A DNA stretch of 64,000 nt from Pleurostoma richardsiae (Eukaryota > Ascomycota > Sordariomycetes > Calosphaeriales > Pleurostomataceae): contig JANBVO010000020.1 of NCBI GenBank assembly GCA_030052745.1, positions 248,001 through 312,000 on the forward strand. The letters run 5' to 3'. This document shows positions 47,462 to 58,887 of the stretch, piece by piece. Every line of letters starts with the position of its first letter. The first letter of the stretch is position 1. Both the position numbers and the translations under genes were made by a program. Below the pieces are notes generated by a model. It had not been told where the DNA came from. It did not search any database and saw only the letters and a list, made by a program, of their open reading frames with translations.

Positions 47462-48448
47462 GGTATGCTCGGAAGAAGTGAGATCTCCCGATTTTCGTCA
47501 GCCTTGCAGACACATGTTGCTTGTCCTCTTTCCCGGCCCAGAGAAAGAGAGGCTGTCATGGGTCCGGGATCGGCCATAGGCGGGAAACCAGCGGGGAAAG
47601 GCAAAGCGGGCTGTGGAACTGCTAACTTAGTGCTGGGACTTGGCTTATGACACGAATCTAGGACATGACTGAGGCTTGAGGCTGATGCAGCGGCCTATTG
47701 ATCCCCTTACCCATTTCCTTTCATGGTCAGTGCATTGGAAGGCTTGCCGCTCTTAAAGAGGACCTCGCGTGAAGTGTGAAGGACAAGCAAAGCCGACGAG
47801 GAGTGGCAGTGGAACTTTATGCCTAAATAATAAGGCACAAAGTATTACCCAATCAACACAGGAGACAAAGGTGACTCAGCTGCTGCCTGACCCCGCATTG
47901 CTGTCTCAGGCATCTATCCGTCAGGCAATCAAAACGCGTTGGTTTGCAGCAAAGGAAGAGGCCGCCAGTGAAATTGAGTGGCTTCAACCACAGCATCGTC
48001 CTTTGTGCGTCAACGCCTGCAGGCAGCATGAAAGGCGGCCCTGATCAAGTGATCTCTAGGAGAAGTGGCCCCTTCCATTGGCCCTCAGTGGGCCAGGCAT
48101 CCAAGGTAAGGCCAGGTAGGAAAGCCAGCGGGAGCTCTCCAATGTCGTCCCCCGAGCTTGCCAGCGCTGCCTGGACATCACAATGCTCGTCAGGTATAAG
48201 TATTCGCTTCCTCTCCCCTCTCGCCATGTTTCCTCTATGGCCTCTCTCCCTCTTCAATTGAAGCATCCGACCGTATCCTGACTTTGTTTGGAGGTCAATC
48301 TGTTGACCTTACCCTCCCTCTTACACTTGACTACATATCTCTCTTCCTGTGCGTCCTACGCTTTCCCACGACCCGAGCTCCGTGCCCCTGCTGCCCCTCT
48401 CGCACCCAGTCTCTAGATCCAGGGGAGCAATCACCCCGGAAAGCAGCC
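47462..48448. promoter_or_regulatory. Shared divergent promoter region (TatD / MuiA-like)
   Basis: About 1 kb between two divergent starts. CT-rich tracts at 48,230-48,420 precede the plus-strand gene. I see no gene inside. Confidence 0.45.
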
Positions 48449-51040
48449 ATGGAGAGCCTACACAAGCAGGAGTTTCGCGTCCGTGACCTGCCGACTCGCT
48501 CCGTCACACTCTTTCCTACCCGAGCCCAGGTCGTACGTGATATCAAACATGTCGTGCTAGAGGTAAGTCTGCAGCTCTCCAGTTCATCCGTCCTCTCACA
48601 TGGCTGACCTGAAGCTCTCCCACAGACTGGACTGAACCAGATTTCTATTATCGGCCTCACCCCAACCATCGATGAACACTCGATTAAAGTCGAGGGAACT
48701 GGCTCCGCAATTATCAGTGATATGGCCGTCGAGCTGCTTCCCAACCGCGACATCTTTGAGGAGATTTATCCCGATTCTGACGATGATGGATCGGACGACG
48801 AAGACTCCGCAGATGGCTCAGACGATGACGACGCCGACACAGAGAGTGTGGAGCTGAAGAGTGTGCGTAACCGCCTCACGAGCTTGCGCGACGAGCAGAA
48901 GCGCGCAAAGGAGGTCATTGCAAGCGCGGAGAGTCGTCTCAAGATCCTAGACGGGTATGGAAAGACGATGGTGGACCCCAAGCACCCAGTCAATATCGAT
49001 GCTTCCATGGAGACGTATCGCAGCGAGCGCCAGAAGGTCTTTGAGCATCACATGGCTGGCAGCAGCAAGGACCGTGCGATTGGCAAAGCAATAGCTGAAC
49101 TCGCCAAAGAGGAGACGCGCTTGCTCAAGCTTAAGCTGAAGGACCTGCAGAAGGCTGACAAGATCAAGGCCAAGGCTAAGAAGCTTAAGGAGAAGGAGAA
49201 GCAGAAGAAATATCGTCGTGAGGCTGAAAAGGCCAAGGAGAAGGCGCGTATCCGCAAGGAGCGCGAGAGTTTCTGGCCACGCTCCTGCTATGCGGTGCGC
49301 ATCACTCTGGACGCTCCTGACTATAATACGCCTGGATCTTCGCGGCGGTCTTCCATTGCCAGTCCAGCCGAGCTTGTGAAGCCGGCCCCGGACAACGGCT
49401 CCGCGAGTGAAGAAACACTCCTTACCTGTGATCTGTCAATCTCCTACGTCACGTCCTCCGCGTACTGGTCTCCTTCGTATGATCTTCAGCTGTCTACTAC
49501 GTCTAATACAGCCTCGTTGTGCTTCGATGCCCAACTCACCAACGCGACGTCCGAGTCCTGGGAAAATAGCAAGATCACACTGTCCACATCCCAGACGACG
49601 TTCTCCGGTCTGAAGGATGCCATTCCCACCCTCGTGCCATGGCGCGTCAAGTTGGCGGGGAAGAGCGCTGGACTCCCCGACAATGGCATCGTTGTCAGCC
49701 GTGAAGAGCAAGCGGAAAAGGGCAACTGGCATGCTACGCAGGCCATGAACGTGGCACAGCAGAAACCTCGCACAGAGCTGTTTGGCCATGGCTCGGCTAG
49801 CACCAATGTCCAGGTTAAACACAAGGCTGCCAGTAACGTAGCCGGCCCGTTTCAAGCAGCGGCCTCCTACCAAGCTAGTGCTGCTCCGGTCCAACAGGCA
49901 TCTCTCTTCGCCGCCCAGGCGCCCCAGCGTTCTGGTGGATTCGGCAGCGGTCCGGCACAAGGTGCGTTTCGCGATCGTGATAACGACGCTTCCCTTGCTA
50001 GACACGACGATGTATCAGGCCTAATGCCGAATCTCTGCGGCTCCGCTAACCATCAAACTGCAGGGGGCGGCCTCTTCGGATCCTCTGCTGCACCACCCCA
50101 GCAGCAGTACTACATGGCGAGGTATGGGTCACCAGGCGCCCAACCATCCTCTACTTATGCTCACACGCGCAGCAGTGTCGCTCCGACTGGCGGTATGCCG
50201 GCGGCGTTTGAAGATGATTCGTATTCACGTCCTGTTCTTGAATCCGAGGGCTTTGAGGAGGATAACGCAACGGTGCTGGAGCCGGTGCGGGCGCTTGAGT
50301 TCGAGGAGTCCCTGTTTGAGGAGACAGGTCTGACGGCCACCTACGACCTCCCCGGCCACAAGTCCCTCTCACCGAGTTCGACGGCCTCGAAGCAGCGCGT
50401 CGCCCGCATTTCCTTCACCAACGTCGCCTTCAGCTACACCATCGTCGCCAAGTACAAGCCGGTCGCTTTCCTTAAGGCCAAACTCCGCAACACCAGCAAG
50501 CTGACGCTGCTCAAGGGCCCCGCGGGCCTGTCCCTCGACGGGTCCTTCATGGGCCGCTCTACGCTGCCCCGCTGCAGCGCCGGTGACTCTTTCACCATGA
50601 GCCTGGGTGTCGACCCTTCCATCCGGGTCGCCTACCCCAAACCCGAAGTCAAGCGCAGCACGACGGGCCTGTTCTCTAAGGAAGACAGCAGTGCGTACAG
50701 ACGCACCATCACCATTGGCAACACTAGGGCCGCTGCGGGTCGGCCTGTATCGCTGCTCGTCCTTGACCAGGTGCCCATCAGCGAGGATGAGAAGCTGCGC
50801 GTCGACCTCCTCGTCCCGCGCGGCCTGAGCCTTGGAGGGACCCCCGTTGCGACTGGCGTGCCTGGTAAGGACGGCGCGGCCATCACTAAGGAGGACATGG
50901 ACTGGGGCAAGGCTACGGCGTCGCTGAAGAAGGGCGGCGAGGTCGTGTGGGACGTCTCGCTCAATGCTGGCAAGAGCGTGAAGCTCAGTCTCGAGTACGA
51001 GGTTGCGCTGCCTGTTGGGGACCGAGTGATTCAATGTTGA
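48449..51040 (+). CDS. DUF4140/DUF4139 (MuiA-like) protein
   Basis: Exons 48449-48562 and 48626-51040 give 842 residues. The N-terminal DUF4140 begins RDLPTRSVTLFPTRAQVVR and contains LNQISIIGLTPTIDEHSIKVEG. An acidic run (DSDDDGSDDEDS) and a long charged coiled coil follow (KIKAKAKKLKEKEKQKKYRREAEKAKEKAR). The DUF4139 part has SYVTSSAYWSPSYDLQL, ATYDLPG and, at the end, DVSLNAGKSVKLSLEYEVALPVGD. The family is named after bacterial mucoidy inhibitor A; its molecular role is unknown in fungi. A Gln/Ala/Gly-rich, low-complexity linker splits the DUF4139 domain. The 63-bp intron follows GLU38 in phase 0. Confidence 0.9.
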
Positions 51041-51762
51041 GGGCTTTTATGTACATGACGAGAGCAGCCAGGGATGGTTTTCATCATCGGTGGGGTCTAT
51101 GGGTCGTAGGGATATTGGTTTGGGACAAGGGGATATGGAGTCAATGTCGCGTTCTTCGGCCAGATTGCCTGTGAGATGAGATGCTGACGAGGATGGATTA
51201 AAACTTTGTACGCTAACTCAGCAATTGACTGGTTTCAAGTAATATCTGTTTGATCGTGAGTGATCCCTTGTGAGTCGAGGTAGCGGCTTTTTATGAAAAC
51301 CTTCACGACAACAACTCTTCTCTTGACAACTCCTGGTATCTAAGGACCAGACATTGAACTTCACACTACGGCTTCACACAACTTGATAATCTGGACTCGC
51401 TGAAAATGAGCTTTTGCCGACCGATCCTGTCTTGAGTTTGATTTTTGCCCCAGCAGCCAGCCCTCGCTAGTGGCCGAGGAGGTGCATGATGCATCCGAGA
51501 ATCTCAGTCCAGCTTGGTATCGACCCCGCCTCGGTGCAACTGGCCCCTCGATGTCAGGGTAAGGGCAATGGCAATCCGAGAGACAACATTGGACGATATA
51601 AATCCTCCGCAGTTGTGTGAGATGCTAAGACGTAAGCGAACACATACGTACTCCCTGGCAAGGTGCACAACCCCTCTGCCGTGAGAGGAGCACTCCTCAC
51701 AATCTCGTGCACGCCTGCCACGGCTTTGATAAACACTCTGTTCACCCATTGCCATTGCAAGG
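51041..51762. other. Intergenic, upstream of P450
   Basis: No motif-bearing frame. AT-balanced; presumably 3' UTR of the MuiA-like gene plus P450 promoter. Confidence 0.45.
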
Positions 51763-53464
51763 ATGGCCGTCGCATCTCTTCTTGTAGAAATTAAATGGCC
51801 TCTAGTAGCTCTGCTGATAGCCTTATACGCGATCAGGAAGGTTATCAGCTACAACAGACTGCGGCAGTTCAAGGGTCCGCCTGGGACTGGCTTCTCTGAC
51901 ATCCCACATAGCAGAGCGTTTCTCAGCGGGAAATGTCATGAATGGTATGCGGAGGTCAGTGAGAAATACGGTGAGTCTCTTCGCTGTCCGCACGCAAACC
52001 CGGTATGCCCTCTAATCTGAGCATAAAGGACCTGTCGCTCGCATTGCCCCGAATGTGCTCATCACATCGTCGCCGGAGATATGGACGCGTGTGAATTCTA
52101 TCAGATCTCCCTACAAGCGTTCCAAATGGTTCTACCAAGCATGCCGGATTGAGTATGGGAGAGACAATGTCTTCAGCCAGATTGACGACGATGCTCACGA
52201 GAAGAGGCGAAAGCAGATGGCCCCAGGGGTATAGCCTACTCCCTCTTCCTTCGCTGGGCATGAAAATGTTAATGCAGATACATAGTACGCCGGCAAAGAG
52301 AACCTCGAGCTCGAACCTAATATTGACGGCTGCGTCAAAGACTTGATACGGCTTATACGCTCGAAGTATCTCTCATCCGATGCCAAGGTCACCCCCATGG
52401 ACCTGGCTCAGAAGATCCAGTATTTCACCCTCGACGTCATCAGCCTCGTCGGTCTCGGGAAATCATTCGGTATGCTGACAGCCGACACGGACGTCGACGA
52501 CTTCATCAAATCGAGCGAGGAGGGTCTTCACGTCGCCAACTTCTGTTGCGCGCTGAACATTAGCTGGCTCGCTCAGTTGCCAGTCCTTGGGCCGCGACTG
52601 TGCCCCTCGCCCACTGATAAGAACGGCTTCGGCAAGATGATGGCGACGGCCTTCAAGTTTGTGGACGAGAGAGCCGCGAAGCCTGTTGACTCTAGGTCCG
52701 ACATGCTGGCTTCCTTCATTCGGCATGGCTTGACGGGTGACCAGCTACGGTCAGAGGCTCTCGAGCAGGTCGTCGCGGGCTCTGACACCACGGCCGGAGC
52801 TATTCGGGGCATATTGCTCTACGTCCTGTCCAACCCCAGGGTCTATGACAAGCTCCAGCGGGAGATTGACGGCGCCGTCAGGAATGGACAAGCCCCACCG
52901 GCGCCTGAAATCATCTCAACAGCACAAGCAAAAGAACTCCCTTATCTGCAAGCAGTCATCAGGGAGGGTCTCCGCATCTGGCCACCCGTTGCAGACATCT
53001 TCCCTCGCGACATTCCACCCGGTGGGGAGACGTGGACAGTCGATGGGCAGCCCGTCTTCATTCCAGGAGGGACCAACATTGGCTACTCGGCCGTTGCGAT
53101 GCATCATGACAGGAAGCTGTACGGCGATGACGCGGGCAGCTTCCGACCCGAGCGGTGGTTCGAGAGGGATGCGGAGAAGCTAGCCGCCATGATCCGCACG
53201 AATGAGATGATCTTTGGGTACGGGAAATTTCAGTGTCTCGGCAAGCCGGTTGCGCACATCGAGATCGCTAAAGTTATCTTCGAGGTAAGTGTCCTGTTGT
53301 TGTCTCTGGGCCAAGTCATGCAGATGAGATAGGTGCTGACAGCTTCACAGCTTCTTCGTAACTTTAACTGGGGCCTGGACAACCCATCGTCGCCATGGAA
53401 GACCACGAACCTGCTGGGGCTGTTCGTCATTGATGATATGTGGGTGCATGTGGCAGACAGATAG
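51763..53464 (+). CDS. Cytochrome P450 (pisatin-demethylase-like)
   Basis: Exons 51763-51970, 52029-52228, 52286-53284 and 53351-53464 encode 506 residues. A membrane anchor lies at residues 8-25 (VEIKWPLVALLIALYAI), then the Pro-rich hinge FKGPPGTG. The I-helix oxygen motif is AGSDTTAGAI, the K-helix ExxR is REGLRIWPP, and the heme loop is FGYGKFQCLGKP with the ligand Cys at about 453. FYQACRIEYGRDNVFS, MAPGYAGKEN and the heme-loop form are typical of the group that includes pisatin demethylase. It should be an ER-bound monooxygenase; the substrate is unknown. A second, decayed P450 lies at 58.1-58.6 kb. Introns are 57-66 bp with consensus ends. Confidence 0.92.
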
Positions 53465-53941
53465 GCGGAGTGCAGGTTTCATTGTTCTACCAGCTGTTCA
53501 CTTGCCACTCTGGTGACTCGCTGATCAAGAGTCACTGCAGTGGGATGCATGCTATGGCTTTCAAGGTCTCCTCGACGAACTCCGATCTTCCACATCTTAG
53601 AAGCGCCAGTAATAACACGTTGCTACAAATTCCATATAAGCGCTATATTGGCTGCTAAAGCTTCCGCGTCCCTTAAATTATCTCCACAACTGCATATATA
53701 ACGTTTAAGCGTGATGTTGTGCTGGGTTTAGCTATAATGCGGTGCCGGCGTCACCGGTAGAGGCTTGGTAAGGCGCCTCAACTTACCATCGTTCCTAACA
53801 TTTAGTAAGGCCCTATGCTGAGCAGGCCGCCTGGTGATATAGATTAAGGTATGGTGCAGTGAGAACATTGTCTATGTCTAAGATAGGAGAGACGGATCAA
53901 TTTGTTACCCTAAGACGCGCCTTGCGCGATCGTGACTATGA

Positions 53942-56900
53942 CTAGGATGAGGCCAATGGTGGTAACCAAAAGGTGACGGGGGCGAATGCGTTTTGCAGGT
54001 CAATGCTGCTGATAGAGGCAAGCCAAACAGGGACGAATGCTAAGCCAAAGGCCAGGATCGCGCTGATCCAACTGATGATTTTCCTTAGACAAGGACCTTG
54101 GCCAGCGTGGAAGCCCAAGCCTGACATCAGTGCCTGCTTCTTGAGCCCAGGCGGTGCTTTCAACTTGGGGATGCCATCCCGGACAGTGCTCTGGCCGCGA
54201 CCAAGTTTTGGAGACCGGATGCCCTGGAGGAGGATCTCCGCAATAACACGCATATGGATGTCGATGTTAACGGACTGATGCAGCGTGAAATCATACCCTT
54301 GGCAGAGGGTGTTAACGTTCCCGAGGACCGAGCAGTCGAACGTTTTCACGCGGTCGCTATTGTTGAAGAGGAAATGAAACTAGAGGAACTCAGCTTAGTG
54401 TTGCTCGAGTAAAAAGGACTTCCTGACCTTGGAGAGTGTGATGCGAGTGTATGACCTCCATGACAGAAAACGTTGCAGCCAGCCACCTTGAGCGTGGCTC
54501 AGCACTCTTTTGGCCTCCGAGAAGAACTCATAGTCGTCAGACATAGAGTCAACATAGTCGAGCGTTCTCAGGTTTGTCTCTACTGCGCTAGTCCAACATT
54601 TGTCTACACAGAGGTATGATTCTTTCCAGCAGCCACTCACAGGTGGCTTTCGGAGGTCTGATCCTCGTGCCCGGCCGGAAAATCCCGACCCTGTCTTGCA
54701 CCAGAGCCTTGGTTTCTGTGAAATCCAGGTCAGAATTGATGTAACCCGACTTAGGCCAGTTGCGTCTGTGGCAGAAACAGTTGTGGTTCTCGTTGGCGCA
54801 GGGGCAGGTGATCTCCAAAACGGGAGGATTGCGCTGGCGCTGGTGCTGGTGTTGTTGGCATTTCTCCAATGTTCAGCTTCTTCCTGAGTGAGAAGAAGGG
54901 ACATTTCTTTCTCGCCGTACTTTGAGACGTTAGAGCTCATCCACTCCTCGGCTTGTATGATCACACTCACTTCCCACCTCAATTCAGCATACGATAGAAG
55001 CAGGTATTGCTTGGTCGGGGGAAGAGGCCACCAGTCGACTTCAATGCCAAGGCATCGCTCGAGCCATATTTTCAGCTTGTCAAGTCTTGAAGGTGGACGA
55101 GTATTCTCATCTCGAGCAACTAATCGTATGTTTTTCACGCCTTTCCATATTTGTGTTTCCTCAGGGGCTCTAGCGTCCTGCGACTCATTAGTGGAGAACA
55201 TTGTTTAAGGCGTTGATTTCATCTATACCTCGTTGCTCTGGACTGGCAGGTCTTCGCTGCTGGGGCACGGAGGAGGTGCTTCAGACCTGATCACACCTCT
55301 GGATTGAGGGTCTAAGGAGAGCCTAGAGTGTCTCTCCTCCTGCCAAATCAAGGCCCTCAGCCTTTCGACACTTTTTTGGGCCGTGATTCGCTTCTCGGGT
55401 TCAGTAATCAACATCCCATTCTCAATTATATTGAGAAGTCCTAGCACTAGCGGAGAGCAGTATGTGTGTTGACGCAGTTCTTGGAACAACTGTATTAAGT
55501 TAATATCCTCGAGAGATGAGCTTATTACGACGAGTAAACTTCACCTCGACGACAGGAATCTTGAGCTTGGCTTTGTTTTGCGTATGTTTTGCGCCGGAAT
55601 CGATCCAAAAGAAGCTATCGTCCGTCCTTTTGCTCTCCGTCACCTTTGCGTTGGTTGAGCCAAGTCTCTCCGTACGGGCCGCAGGGAAGTCTCGCGTCAC
55701 TGCTTCGGTCCCAAGCAGTAACCACGTGGTGAACTCGAGAAGCACGCATCCAAGAGACCACATATCGTAGAGCTGTGATACTGGCGCACCAACTGTATCG
55801 CTCTCTGGAGCTCGATAAGTAGCTGTGCCGAGCAGTGTTCTCGTCGGCGTCTTGGGCGCACGATGAAACCGCGTCAGGCCAAAATCAGCGATCTTGAGCA
55901 CCCCGAAGTTTGGGCTTTCCGGTCGCTTAAACCACAGAATGTTCTCGGGCTTCAAGTCTCCGTGTATGCCAAAGTCCCTCTCTTCCTCGCGGGGCGAGGG
56001 GTTGTGGATGAACGCTAGGGCTTGTAGAATCCCGCAACTTTGACGTGTCATCCACAACGCGGTACGAGGATGATCTATACGATTAGCGCCAGATCTCCAA
56101 AGATCGAGGAGGTCGCCGTCAGCCCAAGGAAACAGCAAATGATACGAGCCCCGATATTCGAAGGTTGCAAGGAGGTTGATTAGGTTGCTATCTTGCCCAC
56201 GAACTCTTTTGAGACTGGAAACTTCCCTGTTGAAGTCCTTCTTGTCGTGGGACCCAAGTTTCTTCACAGCAAAGTACGTGTTGCCCAACTGGATTAGGGT
56301 CAGCTAAAATTCAACTAATAATAGACCGAGAACACGGGAAGCAAGAAGTGAAATATACCGATCCTTTCGTGGGCTCCAAATTGAAATGTGAGCTATGAAT
56401 CTTCACTTGGGAAACTTGACTAAAACCACCGGCGATATTCGGCCTTGAGACTGCTGGATCTTGGATGAATGGGAGGACGACGTCGTCTTCTAACTGATAG
56501 TGATATGCCGGCGAGGAAATATCAGAACCTGCTTTGAAGTATGGGCTCAACAATTGCCACTGGGCTGCCTCAAAGCCTTCAAAACTGAAGGATGTCCAGT
56601 GAGCCAAGTCCGGCAAAACCTTTCGTGTTGAGTCGTTACCACCATCTCGGTATTTTCTTGATCGAAGCTCTGTTGCCGAGAGGGGAAGGTCACTATCCCG
56701 AATATCTGACGACACAAAGTGTTTGATATCGAGATGTCGGCCAATGAGGAGCAAAGTCGCGAATATCCTCATCATGGATCCTAGGAAAATGGTAGAAGGT
56801 CTCTCGGGATGGGACGGGTTGACCTCAGTATGGATGCAAACTTCCCCAAGGATCTGTGTCAGAGTTTTGGTGGTTATATTTGGATCTCTGTGAAGTAGGT

Positions 56901-57485
56901 CTCTCCTGACGTTCTCTTCTGTCAATAGCTCCTCAAGCCTATCATAGGGGATGAACCAGGCGCCTTCCACATTTTGAATCCTAGCAGCGTATAGCTGTGA
57001 TCTCAAACTGGTGTCCTCGGAGGCAACTGGGGGGGAATCTTCCTGTTGCGGTTCTCTTATGACAGGTCGGCTGAGTCGAAAGCTGTCACCCCGGTCATAA
57101 ACTATACTGTCGCTGTCTTCAGTCACTTCCACGTCAGATACATCTTCGCCTGATTGCTCCTCTCGTCCATGGGTGGCCCCTTGGATGGAATTCGCGGAAA
57201 TGGATCTTATCACGTCGTTTTTGTTGGCTGTTGACCATTTCTTGCTGCTGGCGGATGAAGTCTCAGTGAGCGAGCCGGTGGACAACTAGGGGTTATAGTC
57301 AGCTTGAGGACCTGACTTCGTAACCCAGTCACATACTCGAGAGCTTGTCCGAAGGACTAGCTCGGTTGTTCGCTGTTTATATAAGTCAGTGTAGACTCTT
57401 GCTAGCCTGAGAAGGCTGTACAAACCCGTCGAAACTGTGAAGCTTGACTGCTAGTTGTCGTAGGCCGGACGAACTCGTATACCAT
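53942..57485 (-). CDS. Protein kinase with C-terminal WWPLPP/CPC/TM region, frames disturbed
   Basis: Exons 57485-57426, 57372-57337, 57285-56359, 56288-55545, 55489-55229, 55177-54428 and 54379-53942. The kinase domain is clear: Gly-rich GGFSQVSQV, Lys in FAVKKLGS, catalytic HGDLKPENIL, ADFGLTRF and ATYRAPESD. Upstream is a long Ser-rich and family-specific region (FLGSMMRIFATLLLIGRH). Downstream come VDWWPLPPTKQY and a hydrophobic segment WISAILAFGLAFVPVWLASI, as in fungal accessory proteins near incompatibility genes. Within the sixth exon the conserved reading changes frame near 54,840-54,950 (a CPCANENHNCFC motif is only in another frame) and back near 54,590. Near 53,960 a second membrane helix (TTIGLILVIVTI) is also out of frame. 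Either a decaying C-terminal part or sequence errors. The kinase half looks intact. Confidence 0.72.
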
Positions 57486-58085
57486 GGTTTGTGAATGACT
57501 TGGCACGAAATGCACACTACTAGACAGTAGGCAGTTGAGAATGACAAAAGAGACCGACGAGTTCCGGCCAAAACTGGGCCTCTTTGGCGCTCTTCTTTTA
57601 TGACATCCTTAGCTACCCTCTTTAAATTGGTCGGAGCGTGTGTGTGGTGGCTGTGCAAGCACGGCCGCAGGGCTTTTCAGAAGGCTCTTTGAACGTCCTT
57701 CCAGAGGGTGTCTCGCCTCCGCTGGTATTAGGTGTGAAATAATTGTATTTACCGGAGTGAAGGCGTGGCGGAGCTCAGGGATGCATATGAGTTGGAGTCC
57801 TGCCTCCAACCGAGCCGACCAATCAACCAAGCTGTCGCATCTGAAGCGCCTCGATGTGCAGTTCTGTCGGTGCCAGCATCGGTGGCTTGCCAATCACTCA
57901 GTTCAGCCGTCTGTGTCGTTTAGCTCTCGGACGGCGGCAAGTCAGAGCTGCTCTTGGCTGACTGTCGCTCGGGTCTGGTCGAACTCGAGACTCTCCAAAG
58001 TTACGGTTGTCATTGCCATCATCCATCAGAAAAAGCACATGGTGGAATACGACCGCCACCAATCCCAAATTACTGGTGGCGCCGC
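57486..58085. other. Intergenic between kinase start and P450 relic
   Basis: The minus-strand kinase promoter. A 152-codon plus frame at 57,640-58,098 has no recognisable motif and may be chance. Confidence 0.4.
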
Positions 58086-58640
58086 GCTAAGAGCCTGAGC
58101 AGCGCCGGGAGGGCATTAGGATGCTTCAGGACATAATGCGTACACTGGCGGACTACGAGCGGCTGTTCGAACGTTCCAGCGTTGGGGTCGGAATGCTCAT
58201 TATCTGCGGGCAGCGGCTGGATGGATAAGCTCTAAGAGGAGCTCGAAGGCCTCGTCAGGACCGAAAGATTGCCGGCCCTGGGCGAGATGCCACAATCACC
58301 ATGGTCCGGGCATGCGATACTGCCCCGTAGGAGCGGGAAATGTCCCACACAGACTGTCTAGAGACGATATATACGAGGGGTATTTCCTGAACGCCGGCAC
58401 GCTGGTGCGGTGATGCATCCACCACGATTCGAAACTTTACCCAGATCCGGACACGTTCAACCCGACAACTGGTTGGACCTGTCATTTCCGACTTACAAAA
58501 AAGCCTCTGACGGTTAACCCCAACAGTCACATGTACTCGGCATTTGGTAATGGTCCCCGCATCTGCTAGGACTGAACATTGCAGAGAAGAGTGTGGACCT
58601 CCAGGTTCGCCCGGGACGCGATATTTTGCAGCAATGAATG
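58086..58640 (+). pseudogene. Relic of a cytochrome P450
   Basis: Fragments in differing frames read as a P450 C-terminal half. Around 58,135-58,225: RTLADYERLFERSSVGVGM and LIICGQRL, like the fungal F-G region before FGRR. Around 58,300-58,590: DVPHRLSRDDIYEGYFLNAGTLV, DSKLYPDPDTFNP and SAFGNGPRIC, the last being the heme loop (F-x-x-G-x-x-x-C without the final frame intact). The middle with the I-helix is missing and in-frame stops break the rest. It is not a close copy of the P450 at 51.8 kb, because the EGYF-type strand belongs to the O-methylsterigmatocystin oxidoreductase-like group (inference). Confidence 0.7.
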
Positions 58641-58887
58641 ACTCTAGAGTAGACATTGTTTCACCCTACTACGACTTCATCCTTGGGGTTTCTATATACG
58701 AACTTACGATAAGCTCGACTTGCTAGGCTTCATCCCAACCATATACAATCTTTTATTCTTGATCCAGAATCTTCGGCCTCCCGCTATCATCTTAAGGGAC
58801 CATCAATGATGCCTCAGGACACTTTAAGCCCAGACGTGGCCGAGAAAGCGGTCGCAATCCCTTAGCCGATACATTTATATGCCATTC

